A DNA stretch of 39,049 nucleotides from Stenotrophomonas sp. MMGLT7 (GCF_021168555.1 NZ_JAJOZS010000021.1:1-39049), one strand, 5' to 3'. Positions 10,728 through 19,943 are shown, numbered from the stretch's first letter. Translations and numbers: made by a program. The notes: a model not told the origin generated them from the sequence alone.

Positions 10728-11857
10728 GCGCGTCGCGGATCATGGTCGGGGTGTCGGGGGGCGTGGACTCCTCCGTGGCGGCCTGGCGGCTGGTGCAGCA
10801 GGGCGAGGCGGTGGCCGGCCTGTTCATGCAGAACTGGGCCGACGACGGCACGGGCCAGTGCCGCGCCGAGGACGACCGCCGCGATGCGGTGGCGGTGTGC
10901 GGCGTGCTCGGCATCCTGTTCCATTTCCGCGATTTCTCCAGCGAGTACTGGCAGGGCGTGTTCGAGCATTTCCTGGCCGAGTACGCCGCCGGGCGCACGC
11001 CCAATCCCGACGTGCTGTGCAACCGCGAGGTCAAGTTCAAGCATTTCCTCGATGCGGCGCGCGAACTCGGCGCCGAGCGCATCGCCACCGGCCACTACGC
11101 GCGCATCGACCGCCACGGCGGCCGCTGGCGGCTGCTGCGCGGCGCCGACCACGGCAAGGACCAGAGCTATTTCCTGCACCAGCTGGGACAGGAACAACTG
11201 GCCGCGACCCTGTTCCCGATCGGCGACCTGCACAAGACCGATCTGCGCCGCATCGCCCGCGACGCCGGCCTGCCGACCCATGCCAAGAAGGATTCCACCG
11301 GGATCTGCTTCATCGGCGAGCGCGACTTCCGCCAGTTCCTGGGACGCTACCTGCCGGCCAGGAGCGGGCAGATCCGCGATCCGCAGGGCCGCTACATCGC
11401 CGACCATCCGGGCGTGTTCTACTTCACCCTGGGCCAGCGCGAGGGGTTGAACATCGGCGGCGTACGCGGCCGGCCCGCCGCGCCGTGGTACGTGGTCGGC
11501 AAGGACGTGGCCGCCAACGTGCTGTACGTGGACCAGGACCGCGACAGCCCCTGGCTGCAGTCGCGCCGATTGCGCTCGGAAGTTGCACACTGGGTGGCCG
11601 GCAGCCCGCCGGCGCGCCGCTTCGACTGCACCGCGCAGACCCGCTACCGCCAGCCCGACGAGCCATGCACGGTCGCCGTCGAGGACGATGGCAGCGTCAG
11701 CGTGCGCTTCGCGCGCGACCAGCGTGCGGTCACCCCCGGGCAGTCGCTGGTGCTCTACGACGGCGACCAGTGCCTGGGCGGAGCGGTGATCGCCACCACC
11801 GACGCGCCCATGCCGCTGGGCATGGCTTCCCTTTCAGAAGAGGTATCGATTCGATGA
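10724..11857 (+). CDS. mnmA: tRNA-specific 2-thiouridylase MnmA
   Basis: ATP-dependent enzyme that thiolates U34 at the wobble position of tRNA-Lys, -Glu and -Gln with sulfur relayed by TusE. The 377-residue product shows the PP-loop SGGVDSS (11-17), the [10 protein letters not shown] segment, catalytic Cys99 in NPDVLCN and Cys195 in [12 protein letters not shown], and the GHYAR and DQSYFLHQL motifs. ATG 10724 overlaps the nudJ stop by 4 nt, and the TGA overlaps the hflD ATG by 4 nt. Longer in-frame reading upstream has no family similarity. Identity is secure. Confidence 0.97.
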   Translation: MSASRIMVGVSGGVDSSVAAWRLVQQGEAVAGLFMQNWADDGTGQCRAEDDRRDAVAVCGVLGILFHFRDFSSEYWQGVFEHFLAEYAAGRTPNPDVLCNREVKFKHFLDAARELGAERIATGHYARIDRHGGRWRLLRGADHGKDQSYFLHQLGQEQLAATLFPIGDLHKTDLRRIARDAGLPTHAKKDSTGICFIGERDFRQFLGRYLPARSGQIRDPQGRYIADHPGVFYFTLGQREGLNIGGVRGRPAAPWYVVGKDVAANVLYVDQDRDSPWLQSRRLRSEVAHWVAGSPPARRFDCTAQTRYRQPDEPCTVAVEDDGSVSVRFARDQRAVTPGQSLVLYDGDQCLGGAVIATTDAPMPLGMASLSEEVSIR

Positions 11858-12468
11858 GTTTCCCGGTGGAAGAACGCGTACTGGCGCTGGCGGGCATCGC
11901 CCAGGCGCTGCAACAGGTCAGGCGCATCGCCGAGACCGGCCAGTCCGAGGCCTCGGTGGTGCGCACGCTGATGGACAGCGTGTTCCGCATCGATGCCGCC
12001 ACCCCGGCGGCGGTGTACGGCGACGTGTCCGACCTGGCGCCGGGCCTGCGCCTGCTCAACGACTACTTCAACAATCGCGCCCAGGACGCGGTGCTGCCGC
12101 GGCTGGCGCTGGCGGTACTGCAGCTGGAACGCCGCTTCGTCAAGACGCCCGCCACCGCCCGCGCGGTGGCCGAGGGCATCGAACGCACCGCCCCGCTCGC
12201 CCGCGAAGCCGGCGACAGCGGCCATCCGGACGTGCTGTCGGCGCTGGGCAAGCTGTATGCCGACACCATCAGCCACCTGCGGCCGCGGGTGATGGTCCAG
12301 GGCAATCCGCACTACCTGGGCCAGGCCGGGGTGGTCTCGGAGATCCGCGCGCTGTTGCTGGCGGCGATGCGTTCGGCGGTGCTGTGGCGCCAGCTCGGCG
12401 GCAGCTACTGGGATTTCCTGTTCGCCAAGCGCGCCATGGCCGAGGCGGTGGCGCGCGCGCTGCGTTGA
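11854..12468 (+). CDS. hflD: High frequency lysogenization protein HflD homolog
   Basis: Small alpha-helical, membrane-peripheral protein; in E. coli it binds phage lambda CII and alters lysogeny, while its normal cellular role is unclear. The 204-residue product matches the family in length (E. coli 213) and pattern: [19 protein letters not shown] at the start, [11 protein letters not shown], the [12 protein letters not shown] helix, [23 protein letters not shown] in pieces, and GNPHYLGQ with [20 protein letters not shown] near the end. It overlaps mnmA by 4 nt, as expected for the conserved mnmA-hflD pair. purB, which follows in E. coli, is absent; a palindromic repeat comes next. Confidence 0.93.
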   Translation: MSFPVEERVLALAGIAQALQQVRRIAETGQSEASVVRTLMDSVFRIDAATPAAVYGDVSDLAPGLRLLNDYFNNRAQDAVLPRLALAVLQLERRFVKTPATARAVAEGIERTAPLAREAGDSGHPDVLSALGKLYADTISHLRPRVMVQGNPHYLGQAGVVSEIRALLLAAMRSAVLWRQLGGSYWDFLFAKRAMAEAVARALR

Positions 12469-12474
12469 GGAGCC

Positions 12475-12555
12475 GGGATTGGGGATTCGGGATTGGGGAT
12501 TGGTGAAGCCTTGCTGCTGCCTTTCCCGACTCTCCAATCCCGAATCCCCAATCCC
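12475..12555. repeat. GGGATTG/GGGATTC palindrome, copy 1
   Basis: The left arm is built from 7-bp units GGGATTG-GGGATTC-GGGATTG-GGGATTG (12475 on). The right arm (12535-12555) is the reverse complement: CCAATCCCGAATCCCCAATC and so on. The loop of about 35 nt contains TGAAGCC and TTTCCCGAC. It sits between hflD and the FliA-type promoter. Confidence 0.85.
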
Positions 12556-12618
12556 GCTCCCCCGCCTGAACGCCCGGCAACATGCCCGGCACGATGTCAT
12601 GCAGGTCACCGGAAGGGT

Positions 12619-12645
12619 TAAAGACGACCGGGCGATGGCCGATAC
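12619..12645 (+). promoter_or_regulatory. Sigma-28 (FliA) promoter of the transducer-like gene
   Basis: TAAAGACG (12619-12626), an 11-nt spacer and GCCGATAC (12638-12645) match the enterobacterial FliA consensus TAAAGTTT-N11-GCCGATAA at 5/8 and 7/8. The expected start near 12653 leaves about 20 nt of leader to ATG 12674. Confidence 0.75.
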
Positions 12646-12673
12646 AGCACTCGTGACTCTGCCGAGAACGTCC

Positions 12674-13864
12674 ATGTCTTCACACCTGCTCATCCGTCTG
12701 GCCCCTCCTCTGGTGCTGACCCTGCTATTTCCCGTCGCGGTCGGCTTCGACTGGCCAGGCGCGGCACGCTGGGCCATCCTGACCACCATGACCCTCAGCT
12801 GGCTGGGGTTCGCGGCATGGTCCGTCTACAGCCAGAGCCGTCGCTCGCCCGAGCACGCGCGCATCCTGCGCGAGCAGGACCAGCTGCTGACCGAGCTGCG
12901 CAACTTCGTCGGCAACGAGATCGACGGTTCGCGCGGCGAGATCGAGCGTGCCCGCGAATTGATCCGCCAGGCGGTGGCCGGGCTGGGCGGCAGCTTCGAC
13001 GCGATGAGCCGCAAGTCGCGGCAGCAGGGCCAGGCGGTGGCGCGGATCGTCGACCGCGCCGGCGACGACGGCCATGCCGGCGTGGACGTGGCGCGCTTCG
13101 CCCAGCACGCCAGCCAGCGCATGGAGCAACTGGTGGAGGCACTGGAACAGGTCAGCGGCCAGAGCAGCACCACGGTGCACCACATCGACGAGATGGCGCA
13201 GCACCTGGACGGCATCTTCGCGCTGCTGGAGGACGTCAAGTCGATCGCCGACCAGACCAACCTGCTGGCGCTCAACGCCGCCATCGAGGCCGCCCGCGCC
13301 GGCGAGGCCGGCCGCGGCTTCGCGGTGGTGGCCGACGAGGTGCGCAACCTGTCCGAGCGCTCAACGACCTTCAACGAGCAGATCCGCAAGCTGGCGCACA
13401 GCTCCAAGGACGCCATCGCCAAGGTCCGCGAGACGGTCACGCAGATGGCCTCGCGCGACATGGACCGCTCGCGCGAGGCGCGCAACGAGGCCGCGACGAT
13501 GCTCGACAACGTGGCCGCGATCAATGCCTCGCTCGGCGAGGGCATGCGCGAGATCTCCGAATGCGGCCGTGCCATCGACGGCAGCGTCGCCGAGGCGGTG
13601 CGGGCCCTGCAGTTCGAGGACATCGCCACCCAGGCGCTGGGCGGCGCGCACAGCCACCTCGACCGCCTCACCGCGATCAACAAGGAAGCGCTTGCGCTGC
13701 AGGAACTGCTGCAGCGCAACGGCGGCGTGCTCGACCACGAGCTGATCGCGGCACTGCAGCGCGTCGGCAGCCGCCTGCGCGAGATGCGCAGCGAGTGGGA
13801 GAAGCCGCCGCACAAGGCCGTGGCCCAGCAGAGCATGGGCGCCGGCACGGTGGAACTGTTCTGA
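12674..13864 (+). CDS. Methyl-accepting chemotaxis-type transducer without periplasmic domain
   Basis: The 396-residue protein has two predicted membrane helices (about 7-24 and 32-50) separated by only a few residues, so it has no extracellular ligand domain. No PAS or HAMP domain is evident. A long coiled coil follows. The kinase-control hairpin tip lies at about 190-230: [20 protein letters not shown], then [21 protein letters not shown] helical C-terminal segment contains [11 protein letters not shown] (312-322), and there is no CheR/CheB-type pentapeptide at the end. ATG 12674 is chosen because upstream ATG 12599 and 12635 lie before or within the FliA promoter. A possible role is to sense membrane or internal state and control CheA; the signal is unknown. 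Confidence 0.9.
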   Translation: MSSHLLIRLAPPLVLTLLFPVAVGFDWPGAARWAILTTMTLSWLGFAAWSVYSQSRRSPEHARILREQDQLLTELRNFVGNEIDGSRGEIERARELIRQAVAGLGGSFDAMSRKSRQQGQAVARIVDRAGDDGHAGVDVARFAQHASQRMEQLVEALEQVSGQSSTTVHHIDEMAQHLDGIFALLEDVKSIADQTNLLALNAAIEAARAGEAGRGFAVVADEVRNLSERSTTFNEQIRKLAHSSKDAIAKVRETVTQMASRDMDRSREARNEAATMLDNVAAINASLGEGMREISECGRAIDGSVAEAVRALQFEDIATQALGGAHSHLDRLTAINKEALALQELLQRNGGVLDHELIAALQRVGSRLREMRSEWEKPPHKAVAQQSMGAGTVELF

Positions 13865-13865
13865 T

Positions 13866-13907
13866 CCCGCGCCTGCCCGTGGACACTCCTCCCCGGCCAG
13901 GCGCGGG
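13866..13907 (+). terminator. Possible stem-loop after the transducer-like gene
   Basis: CCCGCGCCTG (13866-13875) and CAGGCGCGGG (13898-13907) pair perfectly around 22 nt, directly after the stop codon. There is no U-tract, so it may be a processing or stability stem and not an intrinsic terminator. Confidence 0.3.
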
Positions 13908-13947
13908 GGATCCGTCCCCGGCGGCGGCATCCCGATATCGTCTTTCC

Positions 13948-14247
13948 ATGCACTTCGATCCGCCCGTACCTGCCGGCGCCCCCGCCGGCGCAGCCCCCGC
14001 CGCCCTGCCGCCGCAAGGCCGGCAAGCGGCGGCAGCGGCCGGGACGCCAGCCAGCCGCGGCGAGGCGCTGGTGCAGCTGGAAATCGCGGCCCAGGCGGAA
14101 CTGCGGCAACTCGCCGGCAGCCTGCCAGTGGCAGACGCACCGGCCGACCCGGTGTTCACCGAGCTTTGCTGGGACCTGGGCCTGGACGGCGCCACCGCCA
14201 CCGCCACCGTCGCGGCAGCCGGCGCCGGCAACACGCCCGGTTGCTGA
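13948..14247 (+). CDS. Possible small Ala/Pro-rich protein (doubtful ORF)
   Basis: A 99-codon ORF with high third-position GC. The N-terminal half is Ala/Pro/Gly-rich; the middle (GEALVQLEIAAQAELRQLAG) could be a helix, followed by DPVFTELCWDLGLDGA and an Ala/Thr-rich end. No family is recognised and no membrane helix or signal is clear. TATCGT lies exactly 6 nt before the ATG, a pattern seen at other genes here, and there is no Shine-Dalgarno. It could be a real leaderless gene or a chance ORF. Confidence 0.35.
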   Translation: MHFDPPVPAGAPAGAAPAALPPQGRQAAAAAGTPASRGEALVQLEIAAQAELRQLAGSLPVADAPADPVFTELCWDLGLDGATATATVAAAGAGNTPGC

Positions 14248-14939
14248 GCACGCTGACAGCTGCGTTCCTTGTGGTTCTCGGGTGCCAGGCTCGGTCTTGC
14301 GCGGTGCCTCTTCAGCACGAGGCAACTTCCCCTTTCCTGCACGCGGGGCAGGAAGAATCCGGGAAACCCGGATGTGATGGAGTGCCAGGCCTGCCTTGGG
14401 CATTCACCATCTCGACACGAACGCACGGATCCATCGATCCTGAACTGCCTGCGGTCGCTGCGGGGCCTTGGCATTCCACCAGGTTTTCTTTGCTGACCGC
14501 CGGGACTCCCCGATCGCAGCCCTGCCCCACATAGCCACTCGCGTTATCTGAAGAACGAGGCGGATAGGGTGGGCCTCGGCCCGCCGCCGCGGACTGTGCC
14601 AAGGCGGACGACGCGACGGTGCCACGGCGCGAGCGAATCGACCACGGCTTGAACTCGTGTAGACGGCCCCCGGGCAGCGGCGAAGCCGCGCCGGTGCCAA
14701 GCCCGCCCTATGCCTCGCGGGTTGGCCGCTCGCCTGCCGGGGCGCGGCCCGACTGCGGATTCGCCCAAGCCTTTCGCCAGACCAGATCCGCACCCGATGG
14801 CGATGCAGCAGCATCGTCCGGCAACCGCGTAGCCCGGGTAAGCGCAGCGCACCCGAGGCATCGGACATCCCGGGTGCGCTGCACCGGGCTACGGTCTCCC
14901 CGGCGGCTGCATCCGTTACCGGCACATCCCGGCCCGGAA
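14248..14939. other. Long intergenic region with clustered hairpins and a REP palindrome
   Basis: There is no convincing gene. Three short hairpins are packed at 14304-14371: TGCCTC/GAGGCA (14304-14323), TTCCTGC/GCAGGAA (14333-14353) and TCCGGG-AAA-CCCGGA (14357-14371). A GTAG palindrome lies at 14829-14892. ORFs across this stretch are antisense shadows or low-complexity reading frames. It separates the transducer region from the convergent PAS-GGDEF-EAL gene. Confidence 0.6.
14829..14892. repeat. GTAG palindrome, second subtype
   Basis: GTAGCCCGGGTAAGCGCAGC (from 14829) pairs with the end GGGTGCGCTGCACCGGGCTAC in an imperfect way around ACCCGAGGCATCGGACATCC. It has the same GTAG-ended architecture as the other REPs but a different arm sequence. 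Confidence 0.75.
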
Positions 14940-17726
14940 TCAGCTCCCCGCCTGCACCAGCACCGGGCCGGCAGCGCGCAGGTTGCTGCTGTCGCGCATC
15001 CACTGCACCAGGTCGCGCGGCGGCAGCGGCCGCGAATGCAGGTAGCCCTGGATCTCGTCGCAGCCCTGCTGCAGCAGCATGGCCTGCTCCTGCACGTTCT
15101 CCACGCCCTCGGCCACCACTTCCATGCCCAGCGCATGGCCGAGATGGATGATGGCCTGGGTCACCTCGGCGGTACCGGCATCGGTGAGCATCTCCTGCAC
15201 GAAGCTGCGGTCGATCTTCAGCCGCTGCACCGGAAACCGGTTCAGGTAATGCAGGTTGGAGAAGCCGGTCCCGAAGTCGTCCACCGCCAGCAGGATGCCG
15301 TGCTGCTCGAACATGTCGAAGCAGCGCCGCAGGGTGTCGCTGTCGCGGATCAGGGCCGACTCGGTGAGTTCCAGCTCCAGCCGCTCCGGCGCCAGGCCGT
15401 GCTGCCGGCACAGGGCGATGACGCGCTCGCCGAAGTCGCGGTCGCGCAACTGCACGGCCGATACGTTCACCGAGATGCGGTCGAAGGCGATGCCGGCCTG
15501 CTGCCAGGCCGCCGCCTGGCGGCAGGCCTCGCCCAGCACCCACTCGCCGAGCCGGGCGATCTCGCCGCACTGCTCGGCGATGGGGATGAATTCGGCCGGG
15601 CTGCAGTAGCCCTGCCCGGGACGGTGCCAGCGCACCAGCGCCTCGATGCCGGGCGCGCGCTTGCCGCTGACATGCACCAGCGGCTGGTACACCAGCGAGA
15701 ACTCCTCGCGGTCGAGCGCGCCATGCAGGGCATGCTCGATCTCCAGCCGGCGCTGCGCCCGCACCAGCACGTCCTGGCTGTAGTAGTGGTAGGTATTGCG
15801 GCCGGACTCCTTGGCCGCGTACATCGCCGCGTCGGCGGCGCGCAGCAGGTTGTCGAAGCTGCACAGCGTCTCGTCCTGCAGCGCGATGCCGACGCTGGCG
15901 CCGACCTTGAGCAGCTTGTCGCCGGCATGCAGCGGCTCGGCCAGCGCGGCGATCAGCTTGCGCGCGACGTGCCCGGCATCCTCCGGCTCGGCCAGGTCGC
16001 GCAGCACCACCACGAACTCGTCGTCGCTGAAGCGGCCGAACAGGTCGTTGTTGCGCAGGTTCTGGTGCAGGCGGCCGGCGGCCAGCTTCAGCAGGGTGTC
16101 GCCGGTGGCATGGCCGAAGGAGTCGTTGATGCTCTTGAAGCCGTCCAGGTCGACCAGCAGCATCGCCAGCGTGGTGCCGCGCTCGCGGGCCTGGACCATC
16201 GCCTCCTCGGCCTGCTCGCGCAGCAGGAAGCGGTTGGGCAGGCCGGTCAGCAGGTCGTAGTGCGCCAGCAGCTCGATGCGTTCGCTGGCCTCGCGCTCGT
16301 GGGTGATGTCGCGCAGCAGCACCACGAACCGCGCCGGCAGGCCTTCGCGCTGGTCCAGCTCGACCAGCACCTGCACCCAGACGCGCTGGCCCGAGTGCCG
16401 GTAGAAGCACAGCTCAAGCTGCTCGGGCAGGCCGCCCTCGGCGATCCTGATCAGTGCCGCCTCGAACGCGTCGCGCGAATCCTGGGTGTACATCGCCAGC
16501 GCTTCGTCCAGGCTGATGTCCATCTTGCGCAGGCCATGGATGCGGTAGCACTCCTCGGTCCACTGCATGCGCCGCGTGACCAGCTCGATCTCGCAGCCGC
16601 CGATCCTCCCCAGCGCGGAAACCCGGTTGAGCAGCTCGGTGCGCCAGCGGATCAGGGCGTCTGTCTGGCGCTGGCTGCTGACGTTCTGCACCTGCCCCAG
16701 CACGCGCTGCACGCGCGCCTGGCCGTCGAACATCGGCTGCGCCCAGATGCGCAGGTACAGCGGCGATTCGCGGCCGCGCACGATCTCCACTTCCACGTCC
16801 ACCACGTGCCCGTCGCGGCGCATCCGCCGCCAGGCACTGCAGAACTGGATGGCCGATTCGCGCGACAGATGCTGCAGCCAGCCGCGAAGGCCGGATACCT
16901 GGCGGGCATCGATGCCCACCAGCGCCTCCAGCTCCTGCGACCACCACAGCTGCCCATGGGCGATGTCCCACGACCAGCTGCCCATGCTGGCGATGCGCTG
17001 GGCCTCGTGCAGCAGCGCCTGCTGGTCGCGCAACTGCTGTTCCTGCAGCTTGGACTCGTGGATGTCGGTATGGGTGCCGATCATCCGCAGCGGCGTGCCG
17101 TCGCCGGCGCTGGAGACGACCTGGCCGCGATCGAGCACCCAGCGCCACTCGCCGTTGCGCTGGCGCAGGCGGAACTCGCAGGCATAGCTCGGCGTGGCGC
17201 CGCCCAGGTGCGCCTGCACCGCCTCGCGCAGCCGCTGCCGGTCGTCCGGATGCACCAGTTCGAACAGCTGCGACGAGTTGCCGGGCACCTCGTCGGGCCG
17301 GTAGCCGAGCATGCCGGCCCAGCGTGCGGAGCGATAGGTGCGGTCGCTGGCGATGTCCCAGTCCCACAGGCCGTGGCCGGCGCTCTGCACGGCGATTTCC
17401 CAACGGCTGGCATCCTGCTCGCCGGGCGCGCCGGGCACGCTCACGGTAAAGGCGAGCAGATGGCCCTGCGCATCCTGGACCGCGCGCAGGCTGGCCTCGA
17501 TCCGCTGCTCCTCGCCACCGGGCAGCACGCACGGCGCCTGCCCGCCACCGCGGGCCAGCGACTCGCGCATCGGCGCCAGCAGGTCCTGATAGGCCTGCAA
17601 GGTGGTGGCCAGCCCCATCGCCTGCGCCGCACGGTTGGCGGCCAGCGGACGGCCGGCAGCATCCAGCACGGCCAGCGCCGAGTTGAGCGGATGCTGCAGC
17701 AGGCTGGCAATGAGTCCTCGATCCAC
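14940..17726 (-). CDS. PAS-GGDEF-EAL c-di-GMP signalling protein, probable phosphodiesterase
   Basis: A 928-residue soluble protein with no clear membrane helix. An N-terminal PAS-like region (about 1-95) is followed by PAS/PAC repeats at about 105-225, 235-355 and 365-478. GGDEF (about 480-650) has DLLTGLPNR, but its signature reads SDDEF (567-571); the inhibitory RxxD site is intact (Arg558-Asp561). EAL (about 660-910) keeps every key residue: Glu695 in EAL, Asn754, Glu786, Asp816-Asp817 in DDFGTGF, Lys837, Glu873 and Gln893. c-di-GMP hydrolysis is therefore likely and synthesis doubtful. GTG 17726 is taken as the start; the frame stays open far upstream, but that part is antisense to the kinase gene. 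It is divergent from the kinase at 17850. Confidence 0.88.
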   Translation of the reverse strand: MDRGLIASLLQHPLNSALAVLDAAGRPLAANRAAQAMGLATTLQAYQDLLAPMRESLARGGGQAPCVLPGGEEQRIEASLRAVQDAQGHLLAFTVSVPGAPGEQDASRWEIAVQSAGHGLWDWDIASDRTYRSARWAGMLGYRPDEVPGNSSQLFELVHPDDRQRLREAVQAHLGGATPSYACEFRLRQRNGEWRWVLDRGQVVSSAGDGTPLRMIGTHTDIHESKLQEQQLRDQQALLHEAQRIASMGSWSWDIAHGQLWWSQELEALVGIDARQVSGLRGWLQHLSRESAIQFCSAWRRMRRDGHVVDVEVEIVRGRESPLYLRIWAQPMFDGQARVQRVLGQVQNVSSQRQTDALIRWRTELLNRVSALGRIGGCEIELVTRRMQWTEECYRIHGLRKMDISLDEALAMYTQDSRDAFEAALIRIAEGGLPEQLELCFYRHSGQRVWVQVLVELDQREGLPARFVVLLRDITHEREASERIELLAHYDLLTGLPNRFLLREQAEEAMVQARERGTTLAMLLVDLDGFKSINDSFGHATGDTLLKLAAGRLHQNLRNNDLFGRFSDDEFVVVLRDLAEPEDAGHVARKLIAALAEPLHAGDKLLKVGASVGIALQDETLCSFDNLLRAADAAMYAAKESGRNTYHYYSQDVLVRAQRRLEIEHALHGALDREEFSLVYQPLVHVSGKRAPGIEALVRWHRPGQGYCSPAEFIPIAEQCGEIARLGEWVLGEACRQAAAWQQAGIAFDRISVNVSAVQLRDRDFGERVIALCRQHGLAPERLELELTESALIRDSDTLRRCFDMFEQHGILLAVDDFGTGFSNLHYLNRFPVQRLKIDRSFVQEMLTDAGTAEVTQAIIHLGHALGMEVVAEGVENVQEQAMLLQQGCDEIQGYLHSRPLPPRDLVQWMRDSSNLRAAGPVLVQAGS

Positions 17727-17849
17727 ACCGAATATCCAGTTGCCCCGGAAGCCGGGGATGCAGGGGTTAGCGGCGGCGCCAGGGTTTAATTGAGCCGACC
17801 TGGATGCCGTTAAGATGGCGGCTGCCGGTTGCCTCCCTCCGTCCAGGCC

Positions 17850-19937
17850 ATGCCTACAGATTCCCCCGCCACACCCCCAGGCCCGCTTCCCGCACCGCCG
17901 CCGGTGCGGCGATGGAGGCCCGGCGTCGGCTGGATCTGCGCGATCTACCTGCTGCTGGGCGCGCTGTGGATCCTGCTGGGCGACGCGCTGATCCAGGCCA
18001 TCGCGTCCGATCCGGCCGCGATCTTCCGACTGCACACGACCAAGGACCTGCTGTACGTGGTGGCCACGGCGCTGCTGCTGTATCTGCTGCTGCGACCCTT
18101 TGTCGCACGAGCCACGGCCGCGCGCGCGACACAGGAGCAATCCGAAGCGGCCTATCGCGAACTGTTCGAATCCAGCCCCAGCCCGATGCTGGCATACGAC
18201 CTGCAGACGCTGCGCATCCTCGAGGCCAACCGCGCCGCGCTGGCGTTCTTCGGCTGGGAACGCGAGCAGCTCCTCGGCCGGACGCTGCTGGACCTGTGGC
18301 CGGCGCAGCAGGCCGCGCGCATGCACGACCTGGTCGACGCGATACGCCGGGACCGGGCCCCCAGGCGCCTGCCCGGCGAGGAACTGGTCGACAGCCAGGG
18401 CCGCCTGCGCCGGGTCGAGACCCAGGGCAACTGCATCCGCTACAAGGGGCGCCTGGTGCGCCTGGTGATCGTCACCGACCGCAGCAGCGAACAAGAGGCC
18501 CAGCAGCGCCGCGACCTGGCGATGGCGCGGCTGGAGGAAGCGCAGGTCATCGCCCGGCTCGGCTCGTGGGAGCTGGACCCGGCCAGCGGCCTGGGCCGCT
18601 ATTCCGACCAGGCCTATCTCATCCTCGGCCGCCAGCCGCCTTCGCCGCCGCAGGCGCACCGGCTGCAGGACCTGCTGGTGGCCGCCGACAGCGTCACCCA
18701 GGCCCGCATCGAGGCCCTGATCGACGACATCGGGCGCGGCCACCACCTGCAGATCGACGTGCTGCTGCCGCTGGCCACGCCCGACCTGCAGCTGCGGACC
18801 GTCCATCTGCGCGGCGGCCCGGTGGTGCAGGAGGACGGCAGCGCGATCTACCGCGGCACGCTGCAGGACGTGACCGAGCACGAGGAGTCGCGCCGCCTGC
18901 TGCACGAACGCGAGGACCAGTTCCGCGAACTGGTGCGGGTACTGCCCGACGGGGTGCTGATCCTGTACGACGAACGGGTGATCTATGCCAACAGCGCCTG
19001 TGCGGCGCAGTTCGACCATCCGGTGGAAGCGCTGCTGGGCGAACCGCTGCGGCAGCTGGTGGCCGCGTCCGACCTGGACGCGGTGCGCGGGCACCTGCGG
19101 CAACCGCCGCCGGACACCGTCACCGCACGCATGCACCGCGCCGACGGCTCGCTGTTCCAGGCCGGGCTGACCCTGGGCGAAGTACGCTACAGCGGCCGCG
19201 ACTGCAGGCTGCTGGTCGTGCGCGACCTGACCGAGCCCGAGCGCATGCGCGACGCCCTGGCGGCCGGCAATGCCGAACTGCAGGCGATGGCGCGGCGGCT
19301 GTTCTCGCTGCAGGAGGACGAGCGCCGCGCGATCTCGCGCGACCTGCACGACGACATCGGCCAGGCGATCACCGCGATGAAGCTGTCCGCGCACGCGGCG
19401 ATGGAGGAGGACGACGACGCCCGCCGCAACGAGGACCTGGCCGAGATCGGCCACCTGGCCGATGCCACCGTCGGCAAGCTGCGCAACCTGTCGATGCTGC
19501 TGCGCCCGCCGCAGCTGGACGCGCTCGGCCTGGAGGCGGCGCTGCGCTGGCAGGCCAACATGCTGTTCCGCGCCTCGCCGGTGCGGCTGCAGGTGGACAT
19601 CGCCACGCTGCCGCAGCGCCCCGGCAAGGAGGCCGAGCAGGCCTGCTTCCGCATCGCCCAGGAGAGCCTCACCAACGTATTGCGCCATGCCTGCGCCGGC
19701 GAGGTGCGGATCGGCCTGGACGACGAGGACGGCCGCGGCCTGCGCCTGCAGGTCAGCGACGACGGCGACGGCTTCGATCCGGACGGCCCGCGCGGCCTCG
19801 GCCTGATCATCATGCGCGAACGCGCCCAGGCCGCGGGAGGGTCACTGAACCTGCATACTGCGCCGGGTGCCGGCACCCGGATCGAGCTGTACCTGCCCTA
19901 TGCCGCCCTGCGCGAGCACAACCCCAAGGAACCCTGA
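17850..19937 (+). CDS. Membrane-bound PAS histidine kinase, NarX/UhpB (HisKA_3) type
   Basis: A 695-residue sensor kinase. After a Pro-rich start come two membrane helices (about 27-45 and 65-83) with a short loop, then three PAS-like domains (about 98-215, 225-345, 352-465). HisKA_3 follows with the phosphoacceptor His500 in ISRDLHDDIGQAITAMKLS. The HATPase has the N-box near Asn609 (ESLTNVLRHA), G1 DDGDGFD (637-643) and G2 RGLGLIIMRERA (648-659). ATG 17850 is preferred over the in-frame TTG 17829; CCAGG precedes it. The next gene, a receiver-containing protein, starts only 6 nt after the stop, so the two are coupled. Related PAS kinases pair with RavR in Xanthomonas; this kinase's true partner is not shown by sequence. 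Confidence 0.9.
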   Translation: MPTDSPATPPGPLPAPPPVRRWRPGVGWICAIYLLLGALWILLGDALIQAIASDPAAIFRLHTTKDLLYVVATALLLYLLLRPFVARATAARATQEQSEAAYRELFESSPSPMLAYDLQTLRILEANRAALAFFGWEREQLLGRTLLDLWPAQQAARMHDLVDAIRRDRAPRRLPGEELVDSQGRLRRVETQGNCIRYKGRLVRLVIVTDRSSEQEAQQRRDLAMARLEEAQVIARLGSWELDPASGLGRYSDQAYLILGRQPPSPPQAHRLQDLLVAADSVTQARIEALIDDIGRGHHLQIDVLLPLATPDLQLRTVHLRGGPVVQEDGSAIYRGTLQDVTEHEESRRLLHEREDQFRELVRVLPDGVLILYDERVIYANSACAAQFDHPVEALLGEPLRQLVAASDLDAVRGHLRQPPPDTVTARMHRADGSLFQAGLTLGEVRYSGRDCRLLVVRDLTEPERMRDALAAGNAELQAMARRLFSLQEDERRAISRDLHDDIGQAITAMKLSAHAAMEEDDDARRNEDLAEIGHLADATVGKLRNLSMLLRPPQLDALGLEAALRWQANMLFRASPVRLQVDIATLPQRPGKEAEQACFRIAQESLTNVLRHACAGEVRIGLDDEDGRGLRLQVSDDGDGFDPDGPRGLGLIIMRERAQAAGGSLNLHTAPGAGTRIELYLPYAALREHNPKEP

Positions 19938-19943
19938 GCGGCG

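Noticed and set aside
12475-12555. CRISPR array from repeated GGGATT units
   Set aside because: The units are 7 bp, contiguous and palindromic across a loop; there are no regular spacers and no cas genes.
12599-12673. Upstream ATG 12599 or 12635 as start of the transducer-like gene
   Set aside because: The FliA -35 and -10 boxes lie at 12619-12645, so a transcript from this promoter cannot include these codons; the ATG at 12674 leads straight into the first membrane helix.
14248-14939. Insertion sequence or prophage remnant in the long gap
   Set aside because: No transposase or integrase reading frame, terminal repeats or att-like duplication could be seen.
14619-17789. 1056-codon plus-strand ORF opposite the PAS-GGDEF-EAL gene
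   Set aside because: Shadow of the real gene; composition is typical of antisense frames and it starts in repeat-rich non-coding DNA.
17727-17849. c-di-GMP (GEMM) riboswitch between the divergent signalling genes
   Set aside because: Only a simple CCCCGG/CCGGGG hairpin (about 17745-17760) is seen; no GEMM core or tetraloop-receptor pattern was found on either strand.
17727-19688. N-terminal extension of the PAS-GGDEF-EAL frame to 1582 residues
   Set aside because: The extra part is antisense to the membrane kinase and has no family character; GTG 17726 starts a normal PAS-like N-terminus.
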